From Streptomyces sp. NBC_00190 (GTDB lineage Bacteria; Actinomycetota; Actinomycetes; Streptomycetales; Streptomycetaceae), in the NCBI RefSeq assembly GCF_036203305.1, contig NZ_CP108131.1, positions 5,518,001 through 5,582,000 on the forward strand: a stretch of DNA of 64,000 bases, written 5' to 3'. This document shows, in pieces, positions 61,715-64,000 of this stretch (positions are counted from its first letter, which is position 1; the number at the start of each line of letters is the position of its first letter). The notes beneath the pieces were generated by a model. The model searched no databases. It was not told the DNA's origin and was given only the letters and a program-made list of their open reading frames with translations. Both the position numbers and the translations under genes were made by a program.

Positions 61715-62278
61715 TAGCGTCGCAACCTCTGGACCAGGCGTCCCGCCGGGCGACCGGTGGGACGGTGTCGAGTCGTGGGGCACTAACGGCCCCATGGTGG
61801 TCGTCGGTGACCGGCGCGTTTCCCTCTCTGTGCCACCGCGCTCGGCGCGGTCTCGCGCCACCTGCGCGCCGGCTGATTCCCGCGGCGGTCTCGCGAATTC
61901 CAGCACAGTGGAGGATCTCCAACAAGGTGCGAGCATCGGCCCGGAGAGTCGGTGACGGCCAGTGATGGGCGCACTACAGCACGTGGGGCTGCTTTCGGGG
62001 TAAACCGGACTTACATCATGCAAACACCATGCCTGGCAAGGTGTCCCAGTCGAGATGATCAGGAGCGGAATGACGCATTCAGTGGCGGAATGCCCGTTTT
62101 GTGAGGTCCAATTGACTGTCTATTATGCCGGTAATGTCTGGTCGCAGGTGAGCAAACTCACATGGCCGTGGCCATTACTTCCCGGTTCGGCAGGGGATTC
62201 AGATGTTTAGCCTTGCCCCTTAAAGGGTTGGCGGATACGCCGACCGACACACCGAGCAGCCGAGGGCCCGAAACTCCC
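61715..62278. other. Long intergenic region between cvnA and a small gene
   Basis: About 560 bases with lower G+C than the neighbours and no convincing long gene. It must hold the leftward conservon promoter and the rightward promoter for the 63-residue protein. TTGACT at 62112 is a possible -35 for the latter, with TAATGT further on, but the spacing is short. GGAATG is repeated (62067, 62087). A 46-codon frame with a good ribosome site (62070-62210) has atypical codon use and is treated as a finding. Confidence 0.4.
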
Positions 62279-62470
62279 ATGAAGACGACGACGCGGCCGA
62301 TGTTCCGCATAGCCAACCCCCGCCGCACCACCCTCGCGCACCTCAAGGACGCCGAGGACCTGCAGGCGGCCCCGGCCACCCCGGAGCACGCCGTCGAGCT
62401 GCCGACGCAGACCGCCAACCCGCGGCGCACGATCCTGATGGACGCGCCCGTGGCGGCCGCCGCGCAGTAG
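62279..62470 (+). CDS. Small protein with duplicated NPRRT motif (63 aa)
   Basis: A 63-residue protein with strong G/C third-position bias: MKTTTRPMFRIANPRRTTLA is followed by an acidic middle and TANPRRTILMDAPVAAAAQ. The pentapeptide NPRRT appears twice, 36 residues apart, each preceded by Ala. No Shine-Dalgarno is obvious, and the start could also be the Met at 62300. No family is recognised. The gene ends 96 bases before the FAH-family gene. Confidence 0.55.
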   Translation: MKTTTRPMFRIANPRRTTLAHLKDAEDLQAAPATPEHAVELPTQTANPRRTILMDAPVAAAAQ

Positions 62471-62566
62471 CCACGGCCCTAAAGAGAGCGAAGCGCCCCT
62501 GCCCGCCGCGTTAGCCTGGAGCCGCAGACTCCAGCCAGCGGAAATACAGAGGGGCAGACGCAACAC

Positions 62567-63355
62567 GTGCGCATCGCCAGGTTCTCGATCGACGGCAATG
62601 TCGCCTTCGGCGCGGTCGAGGGCAACGCCGCCCCCGGCGCCGAAGGGGAGCTCGTCCTCGACATCATCAAGGGCATCCCGTTCGCGGACTTCGAGCTCTC
62701 CGGTACGAAGGTCCCGCTCAGCAAGGTGCGCCTGCTGCCGCCCGTGCTCCCGAACAAGGTCGTGGCCATCGGCCGCAACTACGCGGAGCACGCGGCGGAG
62801 CTCGGCAACGAGGTCCCGGACGCCCCCATCACCTTCTTCAAGCCCTCCACCTCCGTGGTCGGCCCGGGCGACCCGATCACGTACCCCTCCTTCTCCCAGG
62901 ACCTGCACCACGAGGCGGAGCTCGCCGTGGTCATCGGCCGCATGTGCCGAGAGGTCCCGAAGGAGCGCGTCAAGGACGTGATCCTCGGCTACACCTGCGC
63001 CAACGACGTCACCGCGCGCGATGTCCAGCAGCGCGAGAAGCAGTGGGCCCGCGCCAAGGGCTTCGACAGCTCCTGCCCCCTCGGCCCCTGGATCGAGACC
63101 GACCTGGACCCGAGCGACCTGACCATCCAGTGCACCGTCAACGGCGAACAGCGCCAGCTCGGCCGCACCAGTGACATGGTCCGCTCCATCGAGGACCTGG
63201 TCGTGCACATCACCGAGGCCATGACGATGCTCCCTGGTGACGTCATCCTCACGGGGACCCCGGCCGGAGTCGGCCCCCTCAACGTCGGCGACGAGGTCGC
63301 CGTCACCATCGAAGGCATCGGCACTCTCACCAACAAGGTGATCAAGCGTGGCTAA
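62567..63355 (+). CDS. Fumarylacetoacetate hydrolase family protein
   Basis: A 262-residue enzyme of the FAH superfamily (acylpyruvase/oxaloacetate decarboxylase-like). The fold core is [20 protein letters not shown] (about 65-84), [15 protein letters not shown], metal ligands in [12 protein letters not shown] (about 108-119) and [11 protein letters not shown] (about 144-154), [10 protein letters not shown], and [13 protein letters not shown]. Such proteins cleave C-C bonds in beta-diketones or decarboxylate oxaloacetate with Mg. The GTG start has GAGGGG upstream. Its end overlaps the gltX start by 8 bases, so the pair is co-translated, an arrangement I remember as common in Streptomyces. Confidence 0.88.
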   Translation: MRIARFSIDGNVAFGAVEGNAAPGAEGELVLDIIKGIPFADFELSGTKVPLSKVRLLPPVLPNKVVAIGRNYAEHAAELGNEVPDAPITFFKPSTSVVGPGDPITYPSFSQDLHHEAELAVVIGRMCREVPKERVKDVILGYTCANDVTARDVQQREKQWARAKGFDSSCPLGPWIETDLDPSDLTIQCTVNGEQRQLGRTSDMVRSIEDLVVHITEAMTMLPGDVILTGTPAGVGPLNVGDEVAVTIEGIGTLTNKVIKRG

Positions 63356-64000
63356 CGCGAACGTCCGCGTACGTTTCTGTCCCTCCCCGACCGGCAACCC
63401 CCACGTGGGCCTGGTCCGGACCGCCCTCTTCAACTGGGCGTTCGCCCGCCACCACGGCGGTACGTTCGTCTTCCGCATCGAGGACACCGACGCGGCCCGC
63501 GACTCCGAGGAGTCGTACGGGCAGCTGCTCGACTCGATGCGCTGGCTCGGCTTCACCTGGGACGAGGGTCCCGAGGTCGGCGGCCCGCACGCCCCGTACC
63601 GGCAGTCCGAGCGCATGGACATCTACAAGGACGTCGCGCAGAAGCTGCTCGACGGCGGCTGGGCGTACCACTGCTACTGCACCACCGAGGAGCTCGACGC
63701 GCGCCGCGCCGCGGCCCGCGCCGCCGGCAAGCCCTCCGGCTACGACGGCCACTGCCGCGAGCTGACCACCGTGCAGGTCGAGGCGTACCAGGGTGAGCAC
63801 CGCTCCTCGATCGTCCGCTTCCGGATGCCCGACGAGCCGATCACCTTCACGGACCTCGTCCGCGGCGAGCTGACCTTCACCCCGGACAACGTGCCGGACT
63901 TCGGCATCGTCCGGGCCAACGGCGCCCCGCTGTACACGCTGGTGAACCCGGTCGACGACGCGCTCATGGAGATCACCCACGTCCTGCGCGGCGAGGACCT
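63348..64000 (+). CDS. gltX: Glutamyl-tRNA synthetase (C-terminus outside window)
   Basis: The first 217 residues of a class I synthetase that charges tRNA-Glu. The HIGH-type motif is in [20 protein letters not shown] (about 12-31), followed by [20 protein letters not shown]. The insertion with [17 protein letters not shown] and [10 protein letters not shown] holds the zinc-like knuckle region. [13 protein letters not shown] and [15 protein letters not shown] complete the catalytic front. The GTG start overlaps the preceding stop. In bacteria lacking GlnRS this enzyme also charges tRNA-Gln; that cannot be judged here. Confidence 0.94.
   Translation, partial: MANANVRVRFCPSPTGNPHVGLVRTALFNWAFARHHGGTFVFRIEDTDAARDSEESYGQLLDSMRWLGFTWDEGPEVGGPHAPYRQSERMDIYKDVAQKLLDGGWAYHCYCTTEELDARRAAARAAGKPSGYDGHCRELTTVQVEAYQGEHRSSIVRFRMPDEPITFTDLVRGELTFTPDNVPDFGIVRANGAPLYTLVNPVDDALMEITHVLRGED

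Noticed and set aside
57680..61717. A 1,345-codon plus-strand frame through the right conservon
   Set aside because: Antisense shadow of cvnA and cvnB, whose domains are unmistakable on the minus strand.
61715..62023. Longer N-terminus for the right CvnA
   Set aside because: The added segment has weak codon bias and no conserved features. GTG 61714 gives a protein comparable to the other CvnA, though ATG 61796 cannot be wholly excluded.

Overview
This window is chromosomal DNA from a Streptomyces or a very close relative. The evidence is the extreme G+C content at third codon positions, many GTG starts, GGAGG-type ribosome sites, a rare TTA codon, leaderless promoter spacing, and two copies of the actinobacterial conservon operon. 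From memory, the gene order (ilvB-ilvN-ilvC-serA, proline catabolism genes, leuB, ilvE, orphan urease, agmatine deiminase, cimA, accB-accE, two conservons, gltX) matches the SCO55xx part of S. coelicolor. I could not check this. Nothing looks like a prophage, insertion sequence or CRISPR array, so this is core chromosome with small accessory pieces.

1-13.5 kb: a truncated penicillin-acylase family gene directly behind an iron box; a DinB-fold and a GNAT gene in an overlapping pair; a cupin; an MMPL exporter; a RimJ/L-type acetyltransferase; a small membrane protein; a 55-residue protein; a 1,021-residue LuxR-type ATPase regulator; a DUF6191-like protein; a lipoprotein sugar dehydrogenase; an aldo/keto reductase; and a 2-hydroxyacid dehydrogenase. 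13.8-22.4 kb: a membrane GGDEF/degenerate-EAL protein, then ilvB-ilvN-ilvC behind a leader-peptide attenuator, then serA. 22.4-36.5 kb: a divergent MFS exporter/TetR pair with a striking tandem-repeat operator, oxidoreductases, a PucR-type regulator facing the proline dehydrogenase/P5C dehydrogenase genes, an AAC(2')-like acetyltransferase, a Tat-exported phospholipase C, and a LysR regulator.

36.7-47.1 kb: leuB and ilvE; then a divergently arranged NCS1 permease and a urease-like gamma-beta/alpha pair followed by agmatine deiminase and a TetR regulator; then cimA (citramalate synthase) behind its own Ile-Ile leader-peptide attenuator. With ilvBNC, leuB, ilvE and cimA the window holds most of branched-chain amino acid synthesis, including a threonine-independent route to 2-ketobutyrate for isoleucine. 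47.2-51.3 kb: a TPM-like membrane protein, a YceI protein, and accB-accE for acyl-CoA carboxylase.

51.4-61.7 kb: two tandem conservons (cvnD-C-B-A as read on the plus strand, all transcribed leftwards), each encoding a sensor-kinase-like membrane protein, a roadblock protein, a DUF742 protein and a Ras-like GTPase. 62-64 kb: a 63-residue protein, a fumarylacetoacetate hydrolase family enzyme, and the start of gltX, which overlaps it by 8 bases.

The best candidates for something under-described are the urease-like/agmatine deiminase locus with two matching inverted repeats in its divergent promoter, the six 13-bp repeats at the MFS/tetR promoter, the iron-box-controlled cytoplasmic acylase, and a short peptide conserved at the ends of otherwise divergent low-complexity tails of the two CvnA proteins.
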